Assembly: GCA_032718865.1 (NCBI GenBank)
Contig: JALUTQ010000001.1
Span: 1,488,001-1,552,000 of the forward strand
DNA: 64,000 nt
Direction of reading: 5' to 3'
DNA from: Tilletia caries
Lineage: Eukaryota; Basidiomycota; Exobasidiomycetes; Tilletiales; Tilletiaceae
Below the pieces are notes generated by a model. The model saw nothing but the letters and a program-made list of their open reading frames with translations, made no database searches and was not told the origin of the DNA. Both the position numbers and the translations under genes were made by a program. Shown in pieces: positions 10,575 through 21,465 of this stretch (position 1 is its first letter; each line of letters begins with the position of its first letter).

Positions 10575-11855
10575 ACGGTCGATGTGATCCTTGCTCCTCG
10601 AAGTGCTCTTGATCTATGCGGACTCTTTAACTCGTCTGAAAAGCTTTCCCTTATCGGTTATTGCACGGGCGCATCTCTCTCATCAAGTACCTCCTCTCCA
10701 TTTCCCTCTTTCTTCGTCTCCTCAGCGCCTCACTCCGGACGATAATGCTTCGATGATCTATGTGCTGCTCCCAAGTCCCAGTCCCTATTCTCCCTCGGTA
10801 CACTCCTTTGTTCCCGGTTCCTGGCTCTCGAGCGAACACTGCATTTAACGGTTTGCCTCTGCCGCTCTGCCTCGTGACAGCGGTGACAGCGTGAGGGACA
10901 GCTTCGTCGCTAGACATCGCGATGGTGCTCCGCTCCACATGCTGCATCGCCAGGACGATGATCAACCGCGCCCCAGCCAAGATCTGGGAGGAGAGAAGCC
11001 AAGGCCCAAGATGCTGCGTGCTGGCTGCTGCCACTTGCCAGCCAATTGCCAGGCACCTTCCACTTCAACGTCAACGCCAGCACATGCTTGGCGGTTTTTG
11101 CACTCACTCTATATCTGGAACGGACGAAGAGCGCCAAGCCGCCATAAGGCAATGTGCATCCGATCCGCCCTCCGAGACTCGCGCCTCGGGGCGTGTCACT
11201 CACTTGTCAAGCCAGCCAGCAAGGATCGGCAATGGGGATCGTCCAGTGTTCCACTGACCGCTGACAAGGGAAGAACTCCACGCACAGGCCGCACGCCGGA
11301 AGGACCGACCGAAGACATGCTGGCTGCGGCCAGCCGACACCGCGCCTCACGGCCGGCCCTGATTAGGACCAGATTTGTAGGCGAATAGCGTGGGCAATTG
11401 CGGCCAGACGGGCGCAGCGAGAGAGCAAGAATTTGGAAGTTCGTTCTCTTCCCAGAGGGCAGGGAGTAGGGACCCTCGCCGTCCTCGCTGCCGCCTTATC
11501 TGCTTCTTGGGCTTATGAATCATCGGCTAACACCCTAACCACTTGGACCCCAGCCCGCAGGCCTCGATCGCAGACTGACTATCTTTGACGCTCCGTACCA
11601 TCATCGTCCACCCCCCCTCCCCCCGTCTCCCTTTCCCTTCTTCTTGCAGCTTCCTTTCTGCTTTCTCCCTCTTGTGGTTCAAGCAGGTTTCTTTTCGATC
11701 ATCCCAGGCGACAAGGTGAGTTGCATTCGACCATTTATAACGCTAAGCCTCGCCTCACCCACGCTCCCTCCGTCGGTGTACTTGTCGTTAATCTGCCGTC
11801 GTTCTTCCAGTTTTCCCGCCTTTCCCGAAGAGCTACCCAGTTACGCTTCAACACC
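10575..11855. other. Spacer between the two hydrolase paralogues
   Basis: 1.28 kb holding the 3' region of paralogue A and the promoter and leader of paralogue B. The leader probably contains an intron (11716-11810). The middle (10850-11400) is GC-rich with open frames on both strands but no domain or splice logic. Confidence 0.5.
11716..11810 (+). other. Probable 5'-UTR intron of hydrolase B
   Basis: A GTGAGT donor after ACAAG and a TTCTTCCAG acceptor frame 95 nt just upstream of the ATG at 11856. Length and signals match the coding introns of this locus. Transcript data would confirm it. Confidence 0.5.
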
Positions 11856-13794
11856 ATGAAGGTCAGCGCCGCCATCCCCGTCCTCGCCCTCGCAGGGTCT
11901 GCATCTGTAATGGCCATGCAACTCGAATCTTCGTCACCTCACCAAAACCGCCTGGTCCACCGCACACTCCATCCCCGCGGTCCTCCCTCCGACGACGTCC
12001 TCGACATCAACAACTTCTTGGCCCAGCACTACAGCAGCGGTGACAAGCCTGTCGGATACAAAGATGGAGACGCTGGCAATCAAGTTGTGAAGGCCACCTC
12101 GAAAAAGGGCGATGACGACTCGCAGACACCGCAGTGTAAGGACACTATTTTTATCGGCAGTGCGGCCAATAACGGTACCAAGGAGACCGGATGGACTTCC
12201 TTGCCTCAGGTCACTGGTTTCGAGCTGAAGCGGGATCTTGTCGTCGATAAGAAGAGCGGGGCGGTACAGCCTTACTATGAGCTCGCAGGCCGAGACCCGT
12301 CCAAGGTCAAACGTGTGATTTTGGTCCAGCCGGGACTGCCGCGGGACAGTTGGAAGTGAGTTAATTCATTCTTTGGTCGCCAGTCATCTCAAGACGTAAT
12401 GCTCACTTGACTTGTTACTTCATTGCTTCAGGTACACCAACCTGTTCCGCAACGCGCTGGTCTGTGCAGCGGCCAACACCACTATGGGCGTCAAGCTCGA
12501 GGACGTCATCATCGCAGGTGCCGCCTGGCTCAACGAGGAGGATGTGACAGCAGGTGCCTCCCGCAAGGACGACGTAATCTTTAACAAGGGCCAATGGGCC
12601 TTTGGCGCCCTCTCCAAGGGTCCCGGTGACTTGACGGTCTCCTCATACAGCGTCCTGGACGCTCTCACCGAAAAGTACTTTGATCGCAAGGCGTACCCGG
12701 CCCTCAACCAGATATATATCGCGGGTCATTCGCTCGGGGGTCTGATGACCCAACATTACGCTATGACTCGGAAGCCGACGAGGGACGAACCCAACATCAA
12801 TTTGTGAGTGTCTCTTTCTCCCGCTCTCCTTGCTCGTAGCTTGAACCTGGATCTGATGGTCATCTAATTTGTGATCTCTTTCATAGCTGGTTGGGCAACC
12901 CCGGGAGCTACGTCTGGCCTGTGGATGGACGACCGGCCACACCTGAGAACAGCACGTGCGAGGACAGCTACAACACATGGTGAGTGTTCCCCCCCCCCCC
13001 CCCTTTTTTTTTTTTCCTCTGTGCACACTCAGTACGAAGCGAATTGACTCACCTCGATGTTCCTCACCGGACCACGTTTTCCCCAGGCCCTATGGTACGC
13101 TACACCTTTCTGGTCTTGACAAGGGAATTTACATGCTTGTATGACTGACCTAGTCTACGTTCGCCCTCCTACAGGTATGCAAAACAAGGATGAGAAGGAC
13201 GTCATCACCTACAGGAGATCAGATACATTGGAAGACGTCGAATCCGTCAAAGAGCAATACTTTTCTCGCAATGTCGTCTACGCTCTGGGCTTGGAGGACT
13301 TCGGCAACGGTGTAAGTCCAGGAACAAGCTCCAGCTCCACCTGTATTCCTTCAATGCATTTTGCTGACATGCAAATATCTGCCCCTACTCATTTCATCGT
13401 TAAGGACGACCACTGTGAAGCACACTACCAGGGAGCATCCCACCTGGAGCGAGGGCAGAACTACCGCGAAGCACTGCGCAGCTTGCCCGGTGGCGCACCC
13501 GAGAGTCACTCCTTTGACTTAGTTCCCGACACCTCCCATCAAGACTACAAGATGATCTCCTCCCCCGACGCCCTCTGGCATCTGTTCGGCGAGGATCTGA
13601 ACGTCAGGCGGACCACTTCACGCAGCAAATCGGGCTCGGGCTCGGACTCGGGGAAGTCGAGCAATCGGGTGAATGGGAGCGGGAACAGCGGGAACGGTGG
13701 GACGAGTGCTGGGCAGCCTCGGTTCTCGAGGCTGTCGTTCGGAAGCCTTGCTGGAGTCGCCCTCGCGGGTGCGCTATTCGTCGGCATGGCATGA
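11856..13794 (+). CDS. Secreted, probably GPI-anchored alpha/beta-hydrolase (paralogue B)
   Basis: Tandem paralogue of the gene at 8519-10574. Six exons (11856-12355, 12432-12803, 12887-12979, 13087-13094, 13175-13311, 13405-13794) sum to 499 codons plus stop. The signal peptide is MKVSAAIPVLALAGSAS. Shared blocks include PPSDDVLDINNFL, VQPGLPRDSWK, the nucleophile elbow IAGHSLGGL and a His in PDTSHQDYKMISSP. A Ser/Gly-rich linker and hydrophobic C-terminus (FGSLAGVALAGALFVGMA) suggest a GPI anchor. Exon 4 is only 8 nt (GCCCTATG), flanked by CAG and GTACGC. It restores W-P-Y-G, matching W-A-Y-G in paralogue A. Skipping it would shift the frame. The last intron (13312-13404, 93 nt) is in frame and could be retained. 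Compared with A, B has lost or never had the intron after GAAQ and the one inside the FDY motif, and has a different exon partition around GSYVWP. Confidence 0.85.
12987..13016 (+). repeat. Poly-C/poly-T tract inside a hydrolase B intron
   Basis: About 13 C then 13 T lie within the intron at 12980-13086, just upstream of the 8-nt exon. The strong pyrimidine run may help define that micro-exon. Its length may be imprecise in the assembly. Confidence 0.85.
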
Positions 13795-14659
13795 TGTACT
13801 CTGCCTCTTTCCCCCTCCGCCAAGGATCACGCACCATTCCGGAATCGGTATCTGCAACCCCACGGACTTTATTCCAAGCCCGTCTTGGACTCGGTCACAT
13901 CCACTGGACAATTCTATTTCGTCAAGGCTCTCTCGTCTTGCTTTCCATCCCCGGGGTCGGCATACGCACCCACACACGCACTTCACATACCTGACGACTG
14001 GCTCGTCCGTCTACTTCCCTTTCACTTCGTACATATTTTCATCAGCATTTGAGCGCGGCCTAGGCCCATCCATCACCTTCCTTCGGATCACAATAACATT
14101 CCTTTCGCACATACTCGTTTGTTCTTCCCTGTGCAATTACATACATACACAGTCCTGTTCTCAGCTTCCACACGAGATCTCTGAGCAGGCGCGGTGAGAG
14201 ACGGCTGCGCGGACAATTTTTCGGAATGAGATGAATCAAGTCCGTCCGATCTGAGGTGATCTCCGCGGCGCTGTCCCCTGCCTGGACCGCGCGCAAGTCG
14301 CAGCGACGCGCACGATGGCCAAGCTCAATGCGCTGTTCCCGAAAGCACGGCCCTGGAAGGCTGGAATGCTCCTTCCGTCTGGGAGTCAGAGGGTGAGGAT
14401 GGTGCACTCGGATTTAAGCTGCTGGTTGCGGGCGCGGTGGGTCGCTTCCCGTCTGTGCGTTATGGAATCCCACCACCATATCATCCGTGCGAGCTGGAAC
14501 CTGGAAGCCGCACGAAGGACCTAGTTCCCCTGCCAGAGACCGCTTCTGTTCGAATGGTGAAAGGTATAAAGTCAGGACTGTTTTCAACCTTGACCCTGTT
14601 CACCATCTTCTGTTTTGCTATCCTCGCCATCCTCTTTGCTCCCCTCCACCAACCAGCAC
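13795..14659. other. Intergenic, hydrolase B 3' region and pirin promoter
   Basis: 865 bp. CT-rich 3' sequence follows hydrolase B, and a TATA box sits at 14564-14569. No gene is seen. Confidence 0.5.
14564..14569 (+). promoter_or_regulatory. TATA box of the pirin gene
   Basis: TATAAA about 90 bp upstream of the pirin ATG at 14660, followed by a CT-rich initiator-like tract. Confidence 0.5.
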
Positions 14660-15955
14660 ATGCACTCCAGCACAGCGCAATTTCTCACACGACACATCTT
14701 CTCCACCACATCCAATCGTACACTCGCAACAATGGCAAGCTCCGGATACGTGTCCCGCGTTGTAACCAAGGCCGTCCCGGCCATCGAGACCTCGGAAGGA
14801 GTCGGCGCCCGAGGTGAGTTGTGACTTGTGGCAACAGTTGCCCAAACCGAACATAGGTGGCAATGTTGAACTGACTCCCCTTTGTAAACGCTCCCAGTGC
14901 GACGGTCGATCGGCACACCAGGACTGCAGAACCTCTCGCCCTTCCTGATGCTCGACCACTTCCGAATCCCTCCCAAGGCTGGTTTTGCCGACCATCCTCA
15001 CAGAGGTCAAGTTACAGTGACCCTTATGCTCGAGGGCTACGTAAACGTGAGTAGAATTCCTAGACCAATTGCAGATTCAGCACCTGATAATATATGCTTA
15101 CTATCTATATACTGTGAACTTTTCCTAGCACGAAGACTTCGCGGGACACGCCGGCACTATTGGCCCTGGCGACTTGCAGTGGATGACGGCAGGCAGAGGG
15201 TGAGTTCTGTCCTTCATTTTCCATGTTCTTTTCTGGAATGATGCTGACTTCATCCTCCTTGCAACAACAACAGCATCGTGCATGCCGAGATGCCCAAGCA
15301 CTACGACGAAGCTGGCAACCGGTTGCCTGATCCGACCGGTCTTCAATTGTGGATTGACCTGCCGCGGGACCACAAGTTTGACGAGCCAGACTACCAAGAG
15401 TTGCTCGGATCATCGCTCCCTACGGTGACGCCACGCGAGTCGGAGCCTGAAGAGACGGAGGGGCAAGGATGGAAGATCAAGGTCATCGCTGGTGAATCGC
15501 ACGGGGCCGTATCGCCTATCCGCTCCCCAGAGACCGGCGGATGCGAGTACTACGACATCACTCTCCAACCGGGCGGACGGGTCTTCCAGAAGCTCCCCAA
15601 GGGCTGGAACGCCTTCATCTACTCGACGGCCGGTTCCATCAAGGTCGGCGAAAAGGAGAAGGCAAAGGTCTTCGAGAAGTATCATACCCTCGTCCTCTCC
15701 AACGCTGGACCGGACTCGACGGAGGACGGCGTCTGGTTCGAACACGCGTCTTCGGGAGCGGAAGCCACCGAAGAGGCGCACTTCTTCCTGGTGGCGGGCA
15801 AGCCACTTGATCAACCTACGGTGCAGTACGGGCCCTTCGTGCTGTGCACCAAAGAGGATGTCATGCAGACTCTTCAGGACTACCAGCTGGGGCAGAATGG
15901 CTTCGAGCGGGCACCCGGTTGGCAATCGAAGATTGCAGCCAACTTTGGTCACTGA
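14660..15955 (+). CDS. Pirin-family cupin protein, possible mitochondrial leader
   Basis: Four exons (14660-14813, 14898-15046, 15129-15199, 15274-15955) give 351 residues. The N-terminal cupin has the pirin signature: HPHRG (two His metal ligands) and GRGIVHAEMP (third His and Glu). The typical stretches TPGLQNLSPFLMLDHF and LQLWIDLP are present. The C-terminal cupin includes EYYDITLQPGG and ENG-like QNGFERAPGW. Pirins are iron-binding proteins linked in other organisms to transcription co-regulation or quercetinase activity. Which applies here is not shown. The first ATG (14660) adds a ~24-residue Ser/Thr/Arg-rich, acid-free leader (SSTAQFLTRHIFSTTSNRT) before an internal MASSGYVSR start at 14732. 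The leader looks like a mitochondrial presequence, so dual start use is possible. Confidence 0.92.
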
Positions 15956-17708
15956 ACGCCGGCTCCCCCTTCCTTTCCCTTCTGAATGCTTCTCTACGAG
16001 CTCTGGCGTCTGTCCTCTGTCCTCAACGTCTCAACTCTGCAATGTTTGAATCTACAAGTTCGTTATTGATTCGTTTGGGTGGGATGAAATCTGAGACGCC
16101 GCGAGAGTGTGAGGCAACGAACCTTCTCAACTCTCGTGCGAGCGGGACGTAGGTATGTACTCGTATGCAAAACGATCTCGATGAGCAAACGTCAAACATA
16201 CGGTCATGCGCAAATTTCACGGCCCCTCGGCCCTCGCTGATGGTGTTGGGGACTTGGGATTCTTGATCTTGACAACGCCGAAGCGTACAGCGAGTAGCGA
16301 CACCAACTTGCGTGCTGTGGCCTGTGGCCTCGGGCTGCCTCTTGGCGATGGGCAGGGGTGGACTGCGGAGACTTGGGTGAGAAAACCGAAGGTGAAGCAG
16401 GGCAACTCCGGATGCCGGATGAAGGCCGGTTTCTTGTTCGTTTGTTTGTTAGTTTCTTTTGTTTTGTTTCGCTGGTTTGTTTGTTCGGGTTCCTGCGTTC
16501 CTGCGCGTTCCTGTGTTATGTAAGCTGTTGTTCCATCCCAGCATCCATCGGCACCGAAGCCTCAAATCTCAAACGCTCACACGTACCGCGTACCGCTCAC
16601 CGCTCGTCCCTCATCGCCTCATCGTTACCTTGACGTTATTGACAGATTTGAGGAACAGTCGATGCCCGAGTCCTCTACATGTCTCGTCCAGCGAGATGCG
16701 TAAAATGATGCGATGACGACTGTGAGACGGTCGACGGACGGCGATCCGCAACTCACGAGTCACGACAAGGACAAGGTTAAGCCCCAAGTCCCAACCCAGA
16801 CGCTTCGATCTCTGAGCTCCGAATTCCCCGCGGAGTCATGCAGCAGCATGTATTCCCCGACAGCTCCCAGCTCCTAGCTCCCAGCGTCCCAGCACGTGTG
16901 CACTTCGCAGATCTCAGCTCCGCACGAGTGCGATGATAACCGATAACAACACGGTCGACACTCGACAGATCACGCATCACGGAGTCTAGGTTCTGCATAA
17001 GAATTAAGAACGACCCGAGACGCGTCCGGTATGTTAATGCAGTCGGAGCCCAAAGCGCTGGGGCCAGCTAGACAGCTCAGAGGCCCCAGTAGGCGGCGTG
17101 AGGTGCAGACTGCAAAGATCACTTGGATTTTGGGTGAGTCTGATGTTTTAAATTGCCCAATCAATGGCCTCCGGAGTTGAAGCTTGAAGAAGTTAGTCAG
17201 GGTATAGATTGATGTAGAAGCGTTAACGTTGATGTTTATTATGAGGTCGCTTCCCACCATGGTCCATGTGAGTGACCGATGATGACCTCGGACTTTCAGC
17301 TTCAATCGAGGGTACCTTGTACACAGGCCGCGACCCAGAGTTCTGGTTGACCACCACGACCATCCTTCTGAATCCCCCTTTCAGTAGGATCAGACCCAGA
17401 ACCTTTTTCCCAACGCTCCAACGACACCAACGAAGTCGCTACATTCCTTCCCTTTATCCTTATTTTGCCCTTCGTTTGACGATCTCGACACATCGCGCGG
17501 CTCCCGCCTTCCACGACAATCGAGCGGTATTCAGGTTACGAGTCCTCCGCTTCTCTGTCCTCTTCATAAGGAGGGACTGGAACAAGCGGTGGGAAAGGTC
17601 TCCCATCCCTGGCCCTCTCCAACCAGACGGCCTTCCTTTCCATCTCCACAGGCTGTGACCGCGGTCGACCATCTCCATAAGCATAGCAAGTAGCTGTAAC
17701 GCAAACTG
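15956..17708. other. 1.75-kb intergenic region without a gene
   Basis: Contains a GT-rich GTTTGTTTGTT stretch (~16435-16490), a CAGCTCC/CTAGCTCC short repeat patch (~16860-16885) and a CT-rich zone before the next gene. Open frames are short and unbiased, and I can support no coding or RNA gene. Confidence 0.5.
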
Positions 17709-20700
17709 ATGACGTCCGCCGCAAAAAGATGGGTCCGACGCACCGGCCGGGGCAGCTCGAAGGATAACGAGGTAGATGACGACATTTGGGATAGAGTGAG
17801 TTCCTCGCATCGAAGATTCCTCGCCCTAGAGTACCAGCCTCTGAACGCCCTTCTTGTTGAGTTCTTCAGAATGACTTTGCCTTCTTCGAGGAGGTATCGC
17901 GGAGCCGGACCGCCTCCCTGGCCTCTGCCTTCGATACACACGATTCATCGCGAGCCTCTTACTCGCCGTCACCCCTAGCAGTGCATCGTGATGTGTACAC
18001 CGACCTCGACAGCCCCGGGATTCGAACGCCAAGCGGCGAGACGGTTACATATACAGGTCTCCCGCAAGGTCAGGTTCGAAATCAAACATCATCACCTCCG
18101 ACGTTCCGAATGCCATTTCGAAGCCCTGCCGCCCTTCGCAGGGCGGATGCTCAACCTCTCGGGTCTCCCGGCGTGCAAGATCTCCGCCGACCCTCGATGA
18201 CATCGACTCGAGCCGGCAGTTACTCACCTCCCAATGGTGAGGTCTCAACGCCTTCCCGCTCGGGTGTGCTTGCAGGCTTGAAACGCATCATGAGACGGAG
18301 AGGATCTAAGAAGTCGGACACAACAGGGTCACCTTCTTTGCAGAACAGCCCTGTTTTAGATCCACATCAGAGCAGGCGATCCTATGCTGCCCATCAGGCA
18401 GAGCATCCCGACTCTCGGTTCTTTGGCCTCCCACCGAGTGCGCTGGACCCCACGATCGCCAACCAGCGCGTGCGCAGCCCCGACGACTTCGCACTCTCCA
18501 CAGGTCTCGGCGTCGCGATCGAGGATCCCAATGCTCAGCCATCTCAGCGGAGCTATCGAGCATCTCGCGATCGACAGGGTTCCGCTCCCACCCTCCAAGT
18601 TCCGCTCCGCACCACAGCAACGTCACCCCCGCTTTCTCCGCGGTCACGCTTCGCTGTGTGGCAAGAGCGAGTTCCGTTGAGCGGTCCGGCCTTGCGGGAC
18701 CGCTCAAGTGTTGATATCTCCCCAGCTCGAAACATCTCGGAGTGGACCAGCACACCACCGGCTTGGACGATTCCGTCCCCGCCTGTACCCCGACGGCGAT
18801 CATTGGCCTACCTTCAGTCTATGATGGCAACACAGTCAGCGCCTCTGCAGGCGGACGATGCAACATTCCCCGAGCAGCAACAGCTGAAGCATCATCAGCC
18901 TCACTCTCCGGATGACCTGCGCTTTGAAGAGTCTCGACCCGTGCGTCCTCAACGCTCGGTCGATCTTTACTTTGCCAGCTCAAATACAGACCAGGAAGTC
19001 ATGGACGCATTCAATGCTGCACACGACCAGAAATGGAGCGGTTTGCCATCTCGCGAGGACAGCCACGATGGCCATGCCCTGCATCATTCTCGGCGGAAGA
19101 GTGAGGCATCGCCCCACTCCATGCTTTTCGCCAATCTTGGCACCCCTGGTCCGGGGGTGTCTCCCGTGCCAGTTGATGGCCACAGAATCGCCCGGTCACG
19201 ACCTTCCACGGCTCAAGATGCAGGCGAATCCATCTCACAATCCCGTCGGCGTTCTTTCACACCTTACGATACAAGAAGACCCTCCGTAGTCTTCCCATCC
19301 ACTTCTACACATTCTGCCGCCATCCATGGCTTGGTGCATCACGGCAAGAGCAGCCCAGTGACCCCAAGCAGTATCTCGCGGCCACTCTCGGTGTGCTCCT
19401 CCACTTTTGACACGATGTCAATGAACACCGCCAACTCCAATTCGTACGCCCCTACGTTCGCGACATCGTTCGCAGAACACAGTCTACCCTCGCCTCGCAC
19501 GATGGACAGCGGTCATGGGTCAAGGAGATATCCCTCTTCTTCTCTCTGTTCGGTCTCAGACGCGCAGGAAGAGCTGGAGCCATTGGGCGTGCAAGGATCC
19601 AAGTCGTACCATGGTAGTCAGCACTACCATCAGCCTCAACCCTCAACTTACGTTTTGAAGCGACCCTCGTCGAGCGGTACGAACACTGTCGATCTGTCAC
19701 ATCCTTCCCATGCCCACGGATATGGATGCGCAGCAGACACTGGTTCTGCTCGGCGGCCGTACCAATCCCAGGCTCCTCTCCATCAAACTCCTACGGCACG
19801 GCCGAAGAGCGCAACGATGACCTCTCGGCGGCTTGGATCGGCGGGCTCGACGCTGCAAGGGATGAGCACTGGCCATTTTCAAGGCACAGGGTCTTACTCT
19901 ACTTGCTCCCATCCTCGACGCAGACCGTCGTTTGGACTGGACGTCGCGCCTACGGCAGCTGCGGCCTTTGACAGCATTCCGTCCCCAAACATGATATCGG
20001 TCCATCTTCCGCGTTTATCGCAGTCCCAAAGCCAGGGCAAACATGCGCCGAACATGAACCCGTCATCCGCGGGCCAGTCGGAACCGCTCTCCGTCAAGCA
20101 TTGCCTGGACAACGTTCTGTCGAGCGAGACAAACGCTTTCTCTATGTCAGGCTCCCCCAACGCCGACGCGTCAGAGGATGCCTCCATGGCTGACATTCCA
20201 CTCGCCGAACCATTCGAGATGAGATCCCCAGTCAGCGATACGCCAATGACTCCAGATCTAAATGGTGACCTAGAGGAGTTTGACTTCAGGCTCAGTGCCC
20301 TCGTCGAGACCTCTAGCCCAGATACCCTGACTGCTCGAAGCGGTGACGTGCAGGTCAGCAAGGATTACCGTGGACACGAAGATGAGGGTCAACTCGAGCT
20401 CCTTGCGGACGATTTGGAAGGGGACAAGATGCAAAGAACTAGGGGTGGGGTCAGCGCCGAGGTTGACCAGGATGACAGTGCGGCCGATGCGGAGATGGCC
20501 GTCAAAGCTCCCAGAGCACTCCTCATCCATGCGTTGTCTAAGGACCACCAGCGCACACGAGAGCGACAATGGTCGATGGACGGAGGCGGGCGTGGAACTT
20601 GTGGCACTCCTCTCGCTCATCGGACGAGCCCTTCCCCGCGACAGTCTTTGAGCCGTCGACGTAGCGCACACATCACGCACGGTTACGCGGCGATGAAGCC

Positions 20701-20788
20701 TTCGTCTACGAACAGCCCGTCGGCGTTGGCCCGCACCACCGACGACTTCTTCACGTCGCTCCCTACGCCCACCTACTCATACATTTGA
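17709..20788 (+). CDS. Large Ser/Pro-rich disordered protein of unknown function
   Basis: Two exons, 17709-17795 and 17870-20788, join in phase 0 (WDR to NDFAFFEEVSRSR) and give 1001 residues. The protein is rich in Ser, Pro, His and Arg and low in hydrophobics. It has many RRxS-type sites (for example RRRSLAYL, RRKSEAS, SRRRSFTPYD) that could be phosphorylated by basophilic kinases or bound by 14-3-3. Acidic segments lie near residues 800-900. There is no signal peptide, membrane span or catalytic motif. The long unbroken frame with GC-rich third positions makes it a real gene. It could be a signalling scaffold or cytoskeletal or polarity regulator, but that is a guess from composition. The basic RRGSKKSD-like patch near the N-terminus might target membrane or nucleus. 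Confidence 0.8.
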
Positions 20789-21465
20789 GATGGACCGCAC
20801 AGATACGACTCAAGTCCACCGTGCCTACTTTTACTCACGATCACGAACTCTCACGCCCTCACAATTCACGCCTCACGCCTCACGTTTCGCTTTACACCGC
20901 GCACGACTTGGCCCAGAACTGGGCCCAATGACTTGCACTTCGCTACTGCTTCATGGATCTGTATATTCTTGGGCTTCGCACTTTTTCCGTTCTCTGCAGC
21001 ATCAGGCCGATGATACACACGTTTCGCAAATACTCTTCACCCTCTAGACTATCTAGAACCTGTAGAATAATCCCAGTCTTCGTCTCCTCTCACGCCTTTG
21101 TCACAAGTTTCCGCACACTGCCCAGGATATATCAGCGCCAGGCATCCCGTGAAAGATACCCAAATATCGTATAAACCTGACAAGCAAAGGGGACGCAGGA
21201 AGGGGGTCCGAAATGGACTAACGATAGGGGTTGATGACCTGTGACATTCGGCGGATTGAGAGTCGTAGATACCTCAGAGCAAGGAAATGAATCACTAATA
21301 ATAATGTGAATGTGTGGCGAGAATGAAATGGTAGAACGAGCGTGAAGAGACTGGTGGTAGAAGGCAAATAGGCGACGAAAGGAATAAGGAATGTCGAAGA
21401 GAAAACAAACTTATCAAAGGACCTGAGTGAGACCTGCTCTCCGCTCCTGAATTTCTTCTCCCGAT
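20789..21465. other. Tail-to-tail spacer between two large unknown genes
   Basis: Joint 3' region of the convergent genes at 17709-20788 and 21466-26292. It includes TCACGCCTCACG short repeats near 20850-20885 and AT-rich sequence near 21290-21310. No gene is seen. Confidence 0.5.

Noticed and set aside
18015..18030. GATTCGAACG resembling a reversed tRNA T-arm
   Set aside because: It lies inside a solid coding exon, lacks the flanking G and has no partner box.
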